In this document: piece by piece, positions 1 to 8,375 of the stretch
How positions within the stretch are numbered: the first letter of the stretch is position 1
Layout: each line of letters starts with the position of its first letter
Assembly (NCBI GenBank): GCA_041751935.1
Contig: JBGSIA010000018.1
Span: forward strand, 1-64,000
Source of the DNA: JBBSJZ01 sp041751935
GTDB taxonomy: Bacteria; Planctomycetota; Planctomycetia; Pirellulales; Pirellulaceae
DNA: 64,000 bases
Direction of reading: 5' to 3'
Program-made: the position numbers and the translations under genes
Notes under the pieces: model-generated
The model's input: the letters and a program-made list of their open reading frames with translations, nothing else
What the model was told of the DNA's origin: nothing
Databases searched by the model: none

Positions 1-131
1 TTCAGCTCAAAGCGGACGACCTGAGCGAAACTCACGATCGGGACGCATTCTGGAATCGCCGAGGCACCCGGAACGATGGCTTCCGCCACCGCCGACACAA
101 GACCAAACTGCAAGAATCCTAACAAACCCCG

Positions 132-725
132 TCATGCACCCACAGTCCCGCAGACAACGCCACAAACAACCCCGCATGAAACGTTACCAGAAGGGTCAAC
201 CATCCACTGTCCAATGTAAGTGCCATACAACAAAGCACCACCAAGGTAGCTTATCGGATCGCGTCCCAAGAACCTACCAGCAACTGAGTCGTAAATGCGA
301 GCATGATAGTGATAAAGACTCAACTCTGAATCCCACTCGCGTCCGGTGTAGGTGTAGCGGTTGTTGTCGGCACTTACCGTGCGGATCGTACCGGAACTGT
401 CGGTGATTGTGGGTGTGCCGTAGGCGCTGTAGGCGTAGCGTTCGGTGATCGTACCTCCGCCGTCGGTGAGGGCGGTGATGCTGTATTGTTGGTTGCGATG
501 ATAATAACGCAGGCCACCACTGCCACCGCGCATCACCGGTTCATTAATGCAGCTGGCATAGACGTAACTGTAGGTCGGGCTGGTGGCTGCGGTTGTCGCT
601 GCGTAAATAGCAATCGTTTGCTGCCCAGATTGCACAAAGACTTGAGCAGTCGTGACGTCGTCCACGTCGGCACTGACCAGCCTATCTTCATTCATGTAGG
701 TTCGCGTTTCACACATAGGCCCCAT
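132..725 (-). pseudogene. RHS repeat-associated core domain protein, 3' remnant
   Basis: The 197 residues match the RHS-associated core that precedes the variable C-terminus of RHS/YD-repeat proteins: LRYYHRNQQYSITALTD, then RYAYSAYGTP, YTGREWDSELSLYHYHAR and the GRFLGRDP box. The large repeat region normally found N-terminally is missing. An in-frame stop lies six codons upstream of the ATG. A different frame just upstream (about 690-760) reads TYDDEDERLQWG, which looks like RHS sequence, so a frameshift or a deletion junction is likely. The protein ends 47 residues after the GRFLGRDP box in an odd Gly/Cys/Val tail, CGVVCGVVCGTVGA. The same strand stays open in another frame from 131 to the window edge, so a second frameshift could have cut off the true tail. 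Full RHS proteins are secreted or surface polymorphic toxins; this piece is probably not functional. Confidence 0.7.
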
Positions 726-1165
726 TGTAGCCGCTCGTCTTCATCGTCGTACGTGCGGGTGTTTATTAATTTGCTGGGAACTTACTTTTGCTTTCGTGCG
801 GTCCTTGGCTTCTTTCCAAGGGGCGAGCATGTCTGGCGATTGCTACTGATGAACCCCGCATTTGCTTCAACTCGCACTCAAATGCTTGCAAATAGGCGAG
901 CGATCATTCGTGGAGCGCTGAGCACGATACGACACAAATGGTGAAATTGGGCGGCTCACTTGGTTAAAACGAGACATTGAAATACCGTGGTTGTGAAAAC
1001 GCGGCAATTCGTTGGATAAACAAGGAAATCCAGTACCGCTTTTCTCGCCAACGGCGGTGTTCAGGCGACCGAAACCGGCAATCCGATCTTGCCACGAAGT
1101 CGGGAAATTGACGATTGAAGTGGGACGGCGCGGTCATTTAGGCCGCACCGCCGATCATTTTATCG
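726..1165. other. intergenic stretch, no gene recognised
   Basis: About 440 bases between the RHS remnant and the channel-protein gene. Short open frames exist but none resembles a known family, and none has a convincing start. The end nearest the RHS remnant (726-760) still carries RHS-like coding sequence in a shifted frame, so part of this stretch is probably eroded RHS DNA. The promoter for the gene at 1166 must lie here, but no clear -35/-10 pair was found. Confidence 0.5.
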
Positions 1166-2698
1166 ATGCAGAAATCGCGAATTAAAAGGCTTGATTGCGC
1201 TGTGAGTACTCACCGAGCCGACGAACCGAAACCGGTCCTACCCAAAACTGCGGCCACTCCCCTACCCTCACCCGCTCCACCAACATCGGTATCGCGACAA
1301 GATTCCGCTGGCGATTCCGAGTCCAGCGGCAGCTTGTGGGCTGGCAGCCTCGGCATATTGTTTGCCGCAGCATTCTACGCTGTTGTCTATGCCGTTCCTT
1401 GGGAACCGCTCAAACGTTATTTCCTCGGGCACCCGGTCGCTGTGGCCGCGACGATTTTGTACTGGGTCGCTGTTGCCATCCTGCTAGTGAAATGGATTCG
1501 GCTGACGTCTCAGCGCAGCCAACTGGAGACCATTCGCGATGAGGACTTGATGCTCAATGCCGAGGGTGGTTCCACCAGTCCCGCGGGTCGTTGGATCGAA
1601 AAGCACAATGCTGGTGTCGTTGCTCGTCAGTGGCTTACGGCACTCGCGCAGTTGCCATTCGCCACTCGTGGGAATCCGTTGATCGTGCGGTTGCAAGAGC
1701 TGCTCACGCGGCAATCACAACGCGGTACGTCCAAGCATCTTGCCGATGACTTGCGAGAACTTTCCGCTCGTGATGCGGATGCGTCCCACGATTCGTACTC
1801 ACTCGTTCGTATCATTGTGTGGGCGATCCCGATGCTCGGATTCTTAGGAACCGTTGTCGGCATCACACAAACTCTCGGTGGGTTGGACTTTACGGACGGT
1901 ACAGCCGCCGTCGATCGACTCAAAAGCGGTTTGTATGTCGCGTTTGATACGACGGCACTCGGGATCGTGTTGAGTGTTGTCGCGATCTTTATGCAGTTTC
2001 CTGTCGAGCGAGGCGAACAAAGATTACTTTCGTCAATTGATGCTCGCGTTGGTCGATTGGTTTCGACTTGCTTGCCCAACGATGAGGCTGCGGACAATCA
2101 AACGGCACTCATCGCGAATCTCTGTGAAGGTATCCGCGTTGCAGTCGCTGAATCGCTCGCCCAGCAAACGGATCTGTGGCGATCGACGATCGACGAGGCG
2201 CACCAGCGGTGGCAGGACGTTCACGAATCCACTTCCACGCAGATCACCGACGCATTTTCTAATCACTTTTCCCCTGCCCTGCTCTCTCATGCCGAGACGA
2301 TCGACCAATCAGCTCGCATTGCGGGTGATCGCTTGCAGTTGCAATGTGACCAATGGCAACAATCGATTTCCTCACACAGTGACCGTTTGCTTTCTTACCA
2401 ACAGTCTCTGCTGGACCAATGTCAAACGTTGACCAAGTGCGACGAGCGAGCGGAATCACTCGTTCATCTGCAGCAGACGCTCGATTCGAATCTGATTCGC
2501 TTACTGGAAACCAACGCGGCGATTGACCGCAGCGTTTCCGCGGCAGCTGGTGACGGTATGGCCGACGCGATGCGGATACTGGCTCGGGCCGTTGACGTGC
2601 TGTCGCATCGACTCAGCCACGAGGCCGACGGACCGGTGAGGTCGGTTCACTCCAAGCACATCTTGGATGATACGCAAGCGACGAGGCGCGCGGCATGA
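1166..2698 (+). CDS. MotA/TolQ/ExbB-type proton-channel family protein
   Basis: A 510-residue inner-membrane protein. After a Pro-rich N-terminus (residues 1-55) come two hydrophobic spans at about 58-78 and 90-111, a cytoplasmic loop, and two more spans at about 213-236 and 256-278. The last two carry the family signature: PMLGFLGTVVGI in the third, and FDTTALGIVLSVVA in the fourth. A helical tail of about 230 residues follows, longer than in ExbB or TolQ and closer to MotA/ZorA-like layouts. Such proteins form a channel around D-type subunits and use ion flow to drive work in the envelope. The stop overlaps the next start (ATGA), and the second and third genes encode plausible D-type partners. 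A GTG at 1202 is an alternative start. The family assignment is fairly secure, but the process powered is unknown. Confidence 0.75.
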   Translation: MQKSRIKRLDCAVSTHRADEPKPVLPKTAATPLPSPAPPTSVSRQDSAGDSESSGSLWAGSLGILFAAAFYAVVYAVPWEPLKRYFLGHPVAVAATILYWVAVAILLVKWIRLTSQRSQLETIRDEDLMLNAEGGSTSPAGRWIEKHNAGVVARQWLTALAQLPFATRGNPLIVRLQELLTRQSQRGTSKHLADDLRELSARDADASHDSYSLVRIIVWAIPMLGFLGTVVGITQTLGGLDFTDGTAAVDRLKSGLYVAFDTTALGIVLSVVAIFMQFPVERGEQRLLSSIDARVGRLVSTCLPNDEAADNQTALIANLCEGIRVAVAESLAQQTDLWRSTIDEAHQRWQDVHESTSTQITDAFSNHFSPALLSHAETIDQSARIAGDRLQLQCDQWQQSISSHSDRLLSYQQSLLDQCQTLTKCDERAESLVHLQQTLDSNLIRLLETNAAIDRSVSAAAGDGMADAMRILARAVDVLSHRLSHEADGPVRSVHSKHILDDTQATRRAA

Positions 2699-4653
2699 GT
2701 GGGCGGCGACGTAGTACACTGGCCCCGTCGCTCTTTCCGTTTCTGGCAGTACTCGTTTGTACGCTTGGAACGCTGATCTTGCTGCTCGCGCTGGTTGCAC
2801 AAAACGCCATGACGGCTGCGGAACGCGAGGCAGCGGAGAAAGCGGCGGAAAAACTCGCCCAAGCCAAGGAAGACAAAGACCTTGTGTCGAAGCCAACGCA
2901 AGCTCAAGCCCAACAGATGATCGACGAGGGTGCGTTTCGCGTTGCTCAGCTTGTTTCGTTTCGCAATGCGCAAACCGCTGACTTGGAAAATCGTCGTGAT
3001 CGAATCACGCACCTCGAAGACCACATCCAACGTGTGCGAGAAGAACTATCTCGGTTGAGCCAGGAAGTCGAACTGGCGACCAGCAGTACGGCCACTGAGG
3101 CGCCGAATGACAAGCTCTTAGCCGAGTTGAAAGCCAAACTCGAAACAGAAAAGTCCGCTTTGGGTGAACTGCGAGAATCCTCCAAGACCAAGAAACCACG
3201 CGTGGTGATCGTCCCGCACAAAGGACCCAACGGTACCGACCGCCGTCCTGTGTACTTGGAATGCACGGCGACAGGGCTGACGATTTGGCCGGAAAGTTCG
3301 CGAATTGAAATTGAACAACTGCTTGCATCGGAGAAGTCAGCAAATCCGCTTGATGCTGCGCTTCGCACGGTGCGGCTTTACGTGATGCAAAATTATGGAG
3401 ACTCGATTCCACCCTACCCGCTTTTGGTGGTCCGCCCTGACGGTATAGAGACCTACCTTGCCGCACGCCAGTCGATGCTGGATTGGGACGATCAATTTGG
3501 CTATGAACTCGTGCCTGCGGATGTTGACTTAGCATTCGCGAAGCCAGATCCGCAACTGAAACAGAAGGTCGATGTCGCGATCCGCGAAGCCGCTGCGAAA
3601 CAGTCGGCGATGGTCATGATGTCAGGCATTCGATCGGGAGGCAATGGCGGCGGCGGTCGCGTGCGAACTCTTTCGGCGGCGAACTTGGATCAGCAGGGGC
3701 GAAGTGGTGGTTTTTCCGATCATCGTGACCTGACTGTACCGCGTAGCAACTACAGTTCAGCTCCGAGTTATGCCACCGCTGATGGTGGCGAATCGTCAGC
3801 AGCAAAAAAGTTGGATGATCACTTGCGATCTGCCGCGAGCGAAATCGCAGGCACGATGAACGGTGAAATTGAAATGCCGGGGTTCACAGGCGATGGAAGT
3901 TCGCCCGGTGAACTTGGGGTTGGGCCGACGGCGGCAACCAAGGAGCCCGGGGACATCGCAACGCGAACCGCAGACGCAGGCTCTTTCGATACGACATCGA
4001 ACTCGCGGCCGAATTCTGGCTTTCAAATGCCAAACGGCACATCGTTGCCCAATGATCTGGGCGAGAATAGCGACGATTCAACTGATGGCCAATTCGCTAA
4101 CGGTGCCAAGTCCGGTGGCGGCGACGGCGGCACACAAATGCAAGGAGGCGGCAGTCCGATGGCGTCGTCCAGTGCGAGTGGTGGTCAGTCCTCGACGCGC
4201 GGTTCGTCCGATGACAGTCAACCGTCCAATTCCGTTTCGGTCTCCAATTCGCCGCCGCCCAAAACGCCACCACCGCAGTCAACACGGAAGTCGCTGCAAC
4301 GCAAAGGTGAGGACTGGGCACTGCCAAGCAACGTCGCGGGAATTCGTGGTACCGCCGTGGTCCGCACCATTCGCGTGGTTTGTTACAGTGACCGGCTCGT
4401 CCTGTTGCCGCCAATTAGTGGCGGGGCAACAGAGATGTTTGGGTTCTCCGATGGTGAAATCAACCGTGCAACCTTGGAACTCGCTGCTGCCGTTCGGGAT
4501 CGCATCGAAGCTTGGGGGCCGTCCCTTCCCGGCGGACGCTGGCAGCCACGCTTGGACGTCGAAGTCTCTCCCGATGGTGTGACTCGCTTTGAGCAACTGC
4601 AGTCACTGATGCATGGAAGCGGCGTCGAGGTTTCAGGGAGGGCGATGCCATGA
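2695..4653 (+). CDS. single-span coiled-coil protein, ExbD/MotB-like partner
   Basis: A 652-residue protein coupled by 4-base overlaps to the genes on both sides. The N-terminus has a basic patch (GRRRS) and one membrane span at about 13-36, as in ExbD/TolR, but that span lacks the usual aspartate. An alanine/glutamate-rich coiled coil covers about 37-160. A folded segment follows at about 165-305, then a long Gly/Ser/Asn/Pro-rich linker (about 305-545), then a C-terminal domain (about 545-652). Both folded segments end in the same pattern, a strand then PDG then a helix (LLVVRPDGIETYLAARQSML and LDVEVSPDGVTRFEQLQSLM). That pattern recalls the periplasmic half of ExbD, though the match is by eye. 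The context suggests it is the large periplasmic arm of the channel encoded upstream. The function is not known. Confidence 0.6.
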   Translation: MSGRRRSTLAPSLFPFLAVLVCTLGTLILLLALVAQNAMTAAEREAAEKAAEKLAQAKEDKDLVSKPTQAQAQQMIDEGAFRVAQLVSFRNAQTADLENRRDRITHLEDHIQRVREELSRLSQEVELATSSTATEAPNDKLLAELKAKLETEKSALGELRESSKTKKPRVVIVPHKGPNGTDRRPVYLECTATGLTIWPESSRIEIEQLLASEKSANPLDAALRTVRLYVMQNYGDSIPPYPLLVVRPDGIETYLAARQSMLDWDDQFGYELVPADVDLAFAKPDPQLKQKVDVAIREAAAKQSAMVMMSGIRSGGNGGGGRVRTLSAANLDQQGRSGGFSDHRDLTVPRSNYSSAPSYATADGGESSAAKKLDDHLRSAASEIAGTMNGEIEMPGFTGDGSSPGELGVGPTAATKEPGDIATRTADAGSFDTTSNSRPNSGFQMPNGTSLPNDLGENSDDSTDGQFANGAKSGGGDGGTQMQGGGSPMASSSASGGQSSTRGSSDDSQPSNSVSVSNSPPPKTPPPQSTRKSLQRKGEDWALPSNVAGIRGTAVVRTIRVVCYSDRLVLLPPISGGATEMFGFSDGEINRATLELAAAVRDRIEAWGPSLPGGRWQPRLDVEVSPDGVTRFEQLQSLMHGSGVEVSGRAMP

Positions 4654-5669
4654 TTCAAGTTCGCAAGAAGCGTTCAACGTTAGAAATGGGCCAAGACGCG
4701 TTCTTGGATATAGTCGCTAACCTCGTCGGCGTGTTGATTATCTTGGTCGTCGTGCTCGGGACTCAATCGCAAAAAGCGATTCATCGAGTGGACGAAGTTG
4801 CGAAAGTCGACGTCGCGTCGGACGAACAACTGTCGGTGCTTGGCAGCCAAGCGGAGCGAGTCGTATCTGCGCAGATCGATTCGGATCGGCTGGAGAAAAC
4901 GATTCGCGAGTTTGACGTTGAGATTGCCAAACGAAATCAACAACGTGCGATCCTGATAGATTTGCTCGCTGAAGCAAAACTGGCGTGGGAAGACAAGAAG
5001 AAAGAACTGGATGTTGACGCAACGGAAATCGCTGCAAAAAAGATAGAGGTTGATCGCATCGAAAGCGAACTACAACAACTTGCCGGTGAACGAGAGCGCA
5101 TCGAATCAGAACCGGAACCCGTGATTGCTGTCGAGCATTTGCCAACGCCAATGGCCAAGACCGTCTTCGGTGACGAGTTGCACTTTCGGTTGAAGAACAA
5201 TCTCGTATCGGTAGTGCCCATCGATCGCTTGGCCGATGCAACAATCAGCGAGATGAAACGAAGCGTACAAGGTTCTCGCGAGGGTCGTGTTGATACGGCG
5301 ATTGGGCCCGTTCGCGGCTACGTCGCCAAAGTCGAGATGGACCGAGCGCACCAAATGATGTCGCCCAACGGACGCGTCGGGACGACTCGGATTGAAATGG
5401 TGGCAATGATGATTGAGCCGCTGAAGGAACCTTTCGGTCAACCGATTAGCAACGTCATCGCTGGAAGCAGTGAATTGGATATTGAATTGGCTGGCCGTGA
5501 TCCCGCCCGAACAACGATTACCGTGTGGGTCTACCCGGACAGTTTCGCTGCGTTTCGTCAGTTGAAGGAGTACTTGTATCGCAAAGGTTTTGCCACCGCT
5601 GCACGTCCGTTACCGATGGACACTCCGATCGGTCTGAGCCCCCGTGGCAGCCGCTCGACGGCACAGTGA
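4650..5669 (+). CDS. ExbD-like single-span protein with coiled coil
   Basis: A 339-residue protein and last gene of the triad. The N-terminus, basic KKR followed by FLDIVANLVGVLIILVVVLG, mimics the ExbD/TolR anchor, including an aspartate (D20) at the membrane entrance where those proteins carry their proton-accepting Asp. A coiled coil runs from about 45 to 150, followed by a periplasmic domain that ends in TITVWVYPDSFAAFRQLKEY. This is the same strand, PD, helix pattern seen twice in the preceding protein. It is therefore the best candidate for the true D-type proton-handling subunit, with the preceding gene as a modified paralogue. It is much longer than ExbD (about 140 residues). Assignment is by layout and motif; no closer family is recognised. 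Confidence 0.6.
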   Translation: MIQVRKKRSTLEMGQDAFLDIVANLVGVLIILVVVLGTQSQKAIHRVDEVAKVDVASDEQLSVLGSQAERVVSAQIDSDRLEKTIREFDVEIAKRNQQRAILIDLLAEAKLAWEDKKKELDVDATEIAAKKIEVDRIESELQQLAGERERIESEPEPVIAVEHLPTPMAKTVFGDELHFRLKNNLVSVVPIDRLADATISEMKRSVQGSREGRVDTAIGPVRGYVAKVEMDRAHQMMSPNGRVGTTRIEMVAMMIEPLKEPFGQPISNVIAGSSELDIELAGRDPARTTITVWVYPDSFAAFRQLKEYLYRKGFATAARPLPMDTPIGLSPRGSRSTAQ

Positions 5670-5777
5670 TCGGTTCTTGAACTGCAGAAAAACCATTGTT
5701 GATGCTGGTGCGATGAGACGGCCGCGTTGGCTGTTCTATGTTTCCAGCAAGTTCTCGGTCCATGGCAATGGGCAAGT

Positions 5778-5806
5778 TTCACGATTCAAGGACGGCATGC
5801 TAGAAT
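5778..5806 (+). promoter_or_regulatory. possible sigma-70-type promoter
   Basis: TTCACG at 5778-5783 and TAGAAT at 5801-5806 are separated by 17 bases, matching the consensus at four and five of six positions. It lies about 45 bases before the start of the Uma2 gene and after the triad. It was found by eye only. Confidence 0.35.
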
Positions 5807-5849
5807 GGAACACTCAGGAAGCTGAGGTCCATTCGTTCCAAACACCGCC

Positions 5850-6473
5850 ATGATCCGACCGACACCCACGAGCGATACCGGTGAACCCGTTTGGGAGATC
5901 GCTGAGTTTTTTCCGCTGCAAGGCGAATGGACCCAGGACGAGTACGTACGCTTGGATACGAATCGGTTGGTTGAACTCAGCGACGGAAACTTGGAGGTGC
6001 TACCGATGCCAACTGAATGGCACCAAATGATTACCTTGTTTCTGTATGAGCAACTGCGAAACTTTACTCGAACTCGCCGGTTGGGGCTGACCCTGGCTGC
6101 TCCGATGCGAGTGCGATTGTGGGATGGAAAGATGCGTGAACCTGATGTCGCGTTCATGCTCGCCAAACATAGTAGTCGGCGCGGTGAAGCGTTTTGGGAT
6201 CGAGCTGACCTAGTCATGGAAGTCGTCAGCGAAGATGACCCGCAACGTGATCTTGTGCTTAAACGCCAAGAGTACGCCAAGGCCGGGATTCCCGAATACT
6301 GGATCGTTGATCCACGTGACAAAACCATTCGCGTGCTCTGTTTGGCGTCGACAGGCGAATCCACCTATAACCAAGTAGGTTGCTACGGCTTGGGTCAAGC
6401 GGCTTGCTCGGCGTTGCTCGCAGAATTCAAAGTTGAGGTCTCAGAAGTTTTTGATGAAAGTCGAGAGTATTGA
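5850..6473 (+). CDS. Uma2 family endonuclease (DUF820)
   Basis: A 207-residue soluble protein of the Uma2/DUF820 family, a PD-(D/E)XK nuclease-fold group common in cyanobacteria and planctomycetes. Visible family features are an N-terminal start VELSDGNLEVLPMPTEWH, the core REPDVAFM, then DLVMEVVSEDD and the helix KRQEYAKAGIPEYWIVDP. The acidic residues of EPD and EVVS and the lysine of the LKRQEY helix fit the catalytic set of this fold. Length is usual for the family. The gene stands alone: it is downstream of the channel triad, has its own possible promoter, and is convergent with the next gene. No toxin partner, methylase or transposase is next to it. The cellular role of the family remains unclear. 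Confidence 0.85.
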   Translation: MIRPTPTSDTGEPVWEIAEFFPLQGEWTQDEYVRLDTNRLVELSDGNLEVLPMPTEWHQMITLFLYEQLRNFTRTRRLGLTLAAPMRVRLWDGKMREPDVAFMLAKHSSRRGEAFWDRADLVMEVVSEDDPQRDLVLKRQEYAKAGIPEYWIVDPRDKTIRVLCLASTGESTYNQVGCYGLGQAACSALLAEFKVEVSEVFDESREY

Positions 6474-6496
6474 GTCGCAATCTGGTTAACTAAGTA

Positions 6497-6524
6497 GTCG
6501 AAAAAAGGACTCGCCCGTTTCGAC
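6497..6524. terminator. weak inverted repeat between convergent genes
   Basis: GTCGAAA at 6497-6503 is complementary to TTTCGAC at 6518-6524, with a 14-base spacer. It lies between the ends of two convergent genes, where a shared terminator would be expected. No clear U-tract follows, so the call is tentative. Confidence 0.3.
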
Positions 6525-6563
6525 AGTCTGGCACACGTACGTCAGAAGGATGTGAGCCCGCGC

Positions 6564-7412
6564 TCAGTGATTCGGCGCTGGAGGATTAGCCCAGTGTGAG
6601 CTGACGTTTTCACCGCGAACGACGATGCCTTTTTTGTGCCAGTCGTACCAAGTCGTCACGTCCGCTGAAGCATAACGAATCGTTAACCCACATCGTCGCC
6701 GGTTGGACAAGTTCGCTTCGGAGCCGTGTAGCAATAAGTCCGAGTGCATGGAAAACTGGCCGGCTGTGAGCGTTACGTCGACTTCTCCATCGCCATACGA
6801 ATGCGGGTTCTTCACCGCTAAATCCAAAACTGTATCGGCTTCATTCGTTTCGTCATAATCGATCAGACCATGCAAGTGTGACTGCGGAATGAACTTCATG
6901 TTCGCGTTTTCTGGATCAGCATCATCGATCGCTAACCACACGGTGACCGTTTTCGTGGGGCTAAGCGGCCAGTACGTACTGTCTTGATGCCAAGGCACTC
7001 GTTTTCCGTCGCGAGGCATCTTGCAGAAAAAGTGGGATCCCCAGCAAACGATATTTGGACCCAGCAGATCGGCCACGGCATCCACGATCCTGGGATGTTG
7101 GACCAATTCGTAAATTCGAGCAAACCGCAAGTGCGCCGTGTTGATCGAATAGCTCGTACGTCCCAACTCGATGAATGCGGCGAGTACACCATCGAAGAAT
7201 GCGCGGGTCTCCCGCGCTTCCATTTCACCGAGCCCGTCAAACGGCATTAAATAGCCGGTCTCGTTGTATTGTCGAATCTGTCCCAGCGACAAAGTTTTCG
7301 GAGAAGTAACCGTGGAAGGAACAAACCCCATCTGTCGCGGCAATTCAGCCAATTGGCTCGGTGTCGGATTGGGAATGTCGTCAACTTTCGTAGTCACGAT
7401 TGGGTTCAACAT
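6564..7412 (-). CDS. phytanoyl-CoA dioxygenase (PhyH) family protein
   Basis: A 282-residue Fe(II)/2-oxoglutarate-dependent oxygenase of the PhyH family. The iron-binding HxD pair is seen in PWHQDSTYW (H142, D144). The distal histidine is in LLLHGSEANLS (H229), and the arginine that holds 2-oxoglutarate is probably in RRRCGLTIRYA. Family members hydroxylate many small substrates, so the substrate cannot be read from sequence. There is no signal peptide, and the enzyme should be cytoplasmic. It is divergent from the sugar-enzyme genes that start at 7595 and shares about 180 bases of upstream region with them, which suggests co-regulation. A weak GAG element precedes the ATG. Confidence 0.85.
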   Translation of the reverse strand: MLNPIVTTKVDDIPNPTPSQLAELPRQMGFVPSTVTSPKTLSLGQIRQYNETGYLMPFDGLGEMEARETRAFFDGVLAAFIELGRTSYSINTAHLRFARIYELVQHPRIVDAVADLLGPNIVCWGSHFFCKMPRDGKRVPWHQDSTYWPLSPTKTVTVWLAIDDADPENANMKFIPQSHLHGLIDYDETNEADTVLDLAVKNPHSYGDGEVDVTLTAGQFSMHSDLLLHGSEANLSNRRRCGLTIRYASADVTTWYDWHKKGIVVRGENVSSHWANPPAPNH

Positions 7413-7594
7413 TTTCTCGGAGCTAAGTTTCGGAGCGTTTTAGCGATCTTTTCGTTTAGTTAATACCAAAAGCAAATTAACTGAAGCAAACAGTCGTGGG
7501 AATCCCGCCAACTTCGTTGTCTGACGGAAACTTGTGGACCGTTGTGGCATGCGATAGGCTGCTGCCTTCTTTACGACGTTTGTTGAAAGGCATC

Positions 7595-8290
7595 ATGAAG
7601 CCCATCGTTCAAATTTCCCTCGACCTGACCAATATTGCCGAAGCGATCCAAACCGCACACATGGCAATTCGAGCTGGCGTTGACTGGCTCGAAGCTGGAA
7701 CACCGTTGATCCTTGCGGAAGGGTTACATGGCGTACGCGCTTTGCGATCGGAGTTCCCTGATGTACCGATTGTTGCGGACCTGAAGACGATGGACGGTGG
7801 GTACCTCGAAGCCGAGATGATGGCCGGTGCCGGAGCAACACATGTTGTCGTGATGGCGCGTGCCCATGAGGAAACGATTCGTTGTGTCGTTAAAGCCGGA
7901 AAGGACTATGGCATTAAAGTCATGGGCGACAACATGGTTTGCCCGGATATGGTCGCCGGGGCCAAATGGCTAGAAGACTTGGGTTGTGATTTTGTGATCC
8001 ATCATATCGGTTACGACGAGCGACGAGGGATTGCGGCCCGAGGCGAACGCATGCCCAGTCCACTGGATCAGCTTCGAGAAGTTTGCGAAGCCGTGAAAGT
8101 TCCTGTCCAAGCGGTTGGTGGATTGACTTTGGAACAAGCAATCCGATGTCCAGAGTACGGAGCGCCGCTTGTCGTTCTTGGAGCCCCGCTCACCATTGAC
8201 GCCGACTCGTTTAAAACCGCGGACGGAGACATTGAAGCCTCCCTGCGTCTAATCTGCAAGGCGATTCATTCTCACGGCCAACGGCAGTAA
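7595..8290 (+). CDS. HPS/KGPDC-like decarboxylase of the OMPDC superfamily
   Basis: I place the start at the ATG at 7595, which has AAGG five bases upstream and begins directly in the first strand of the barrel (MKPIVQISLDLTN); the open frame extends further upstream without similarity. The 231 residues form a single TIM barrel with the superfamily's catalytic signature DLKTMD (D62, K64, D67), a phosphate-type loop AVGGLT and a late VVLGAPLT strand. Relatives are 3-hexulose-6-phosphate synthase and 3-keto-L-gulonate-6-phosphate decarboxylase; the motif does not separate them. No 6-phospho-3-hexuloisomerase lies nearby, so a formaldehyde pathway is not supported. With a dehydrogenase and an isomerase downstream on the same strand, a sugar-acid or polyol catabolic step is more likely. 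Confidence 0.75.
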   Translation: MKPIVQISLDLTNIAEAIQTAHMAIRAGVDWLEAGTPLILAEGLHGVRALRSEFPDVPIVADLKTMDGGYLEAEMMAGAGATHVVVMARAHEETIRCVVKAGKDYGIKVMGDNMVCPDMVAGAKWLEDLGCDFVIHHIGYDERRGIAARGERMPSPLDQLREVCEAVKVPVQAVGGLTLEQAIRCPEYGAPLVVLGAPLTIDADSFKTADGDIEASLRLICKAIHSHGQRQ

Positions 8291-8375
8291 GATTAGCATT
8301 TGAATACAGCAACCGCTTGCTCATTACGATGACTTCAAACTAACTGAAATATCTATTTCCTTTCTTGCAACTCCT

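Noticed and set aside
134..944. Plus-strand open frames across the RHS remnant
   Set aside because: They are antisense to RHS-like coding sequence, have odd composition (Arg/Cys/His-rich) and no family resemblance.
1166..5669. ZorAB-type defence module
   Set aside because: The channel protein has a long tail as in ZorA, but no ZorC/D/E-like helicase or nuclease follows and the D-type partners have a different layout.
7595..8290. Formaldehyde-fixing 3-hexulose-6-phosphate synthase
   Set aside because: No 6-phospho-3-hexuloisomerase gene nearby; the motif is shared by all HPS/KGPDC relatives.
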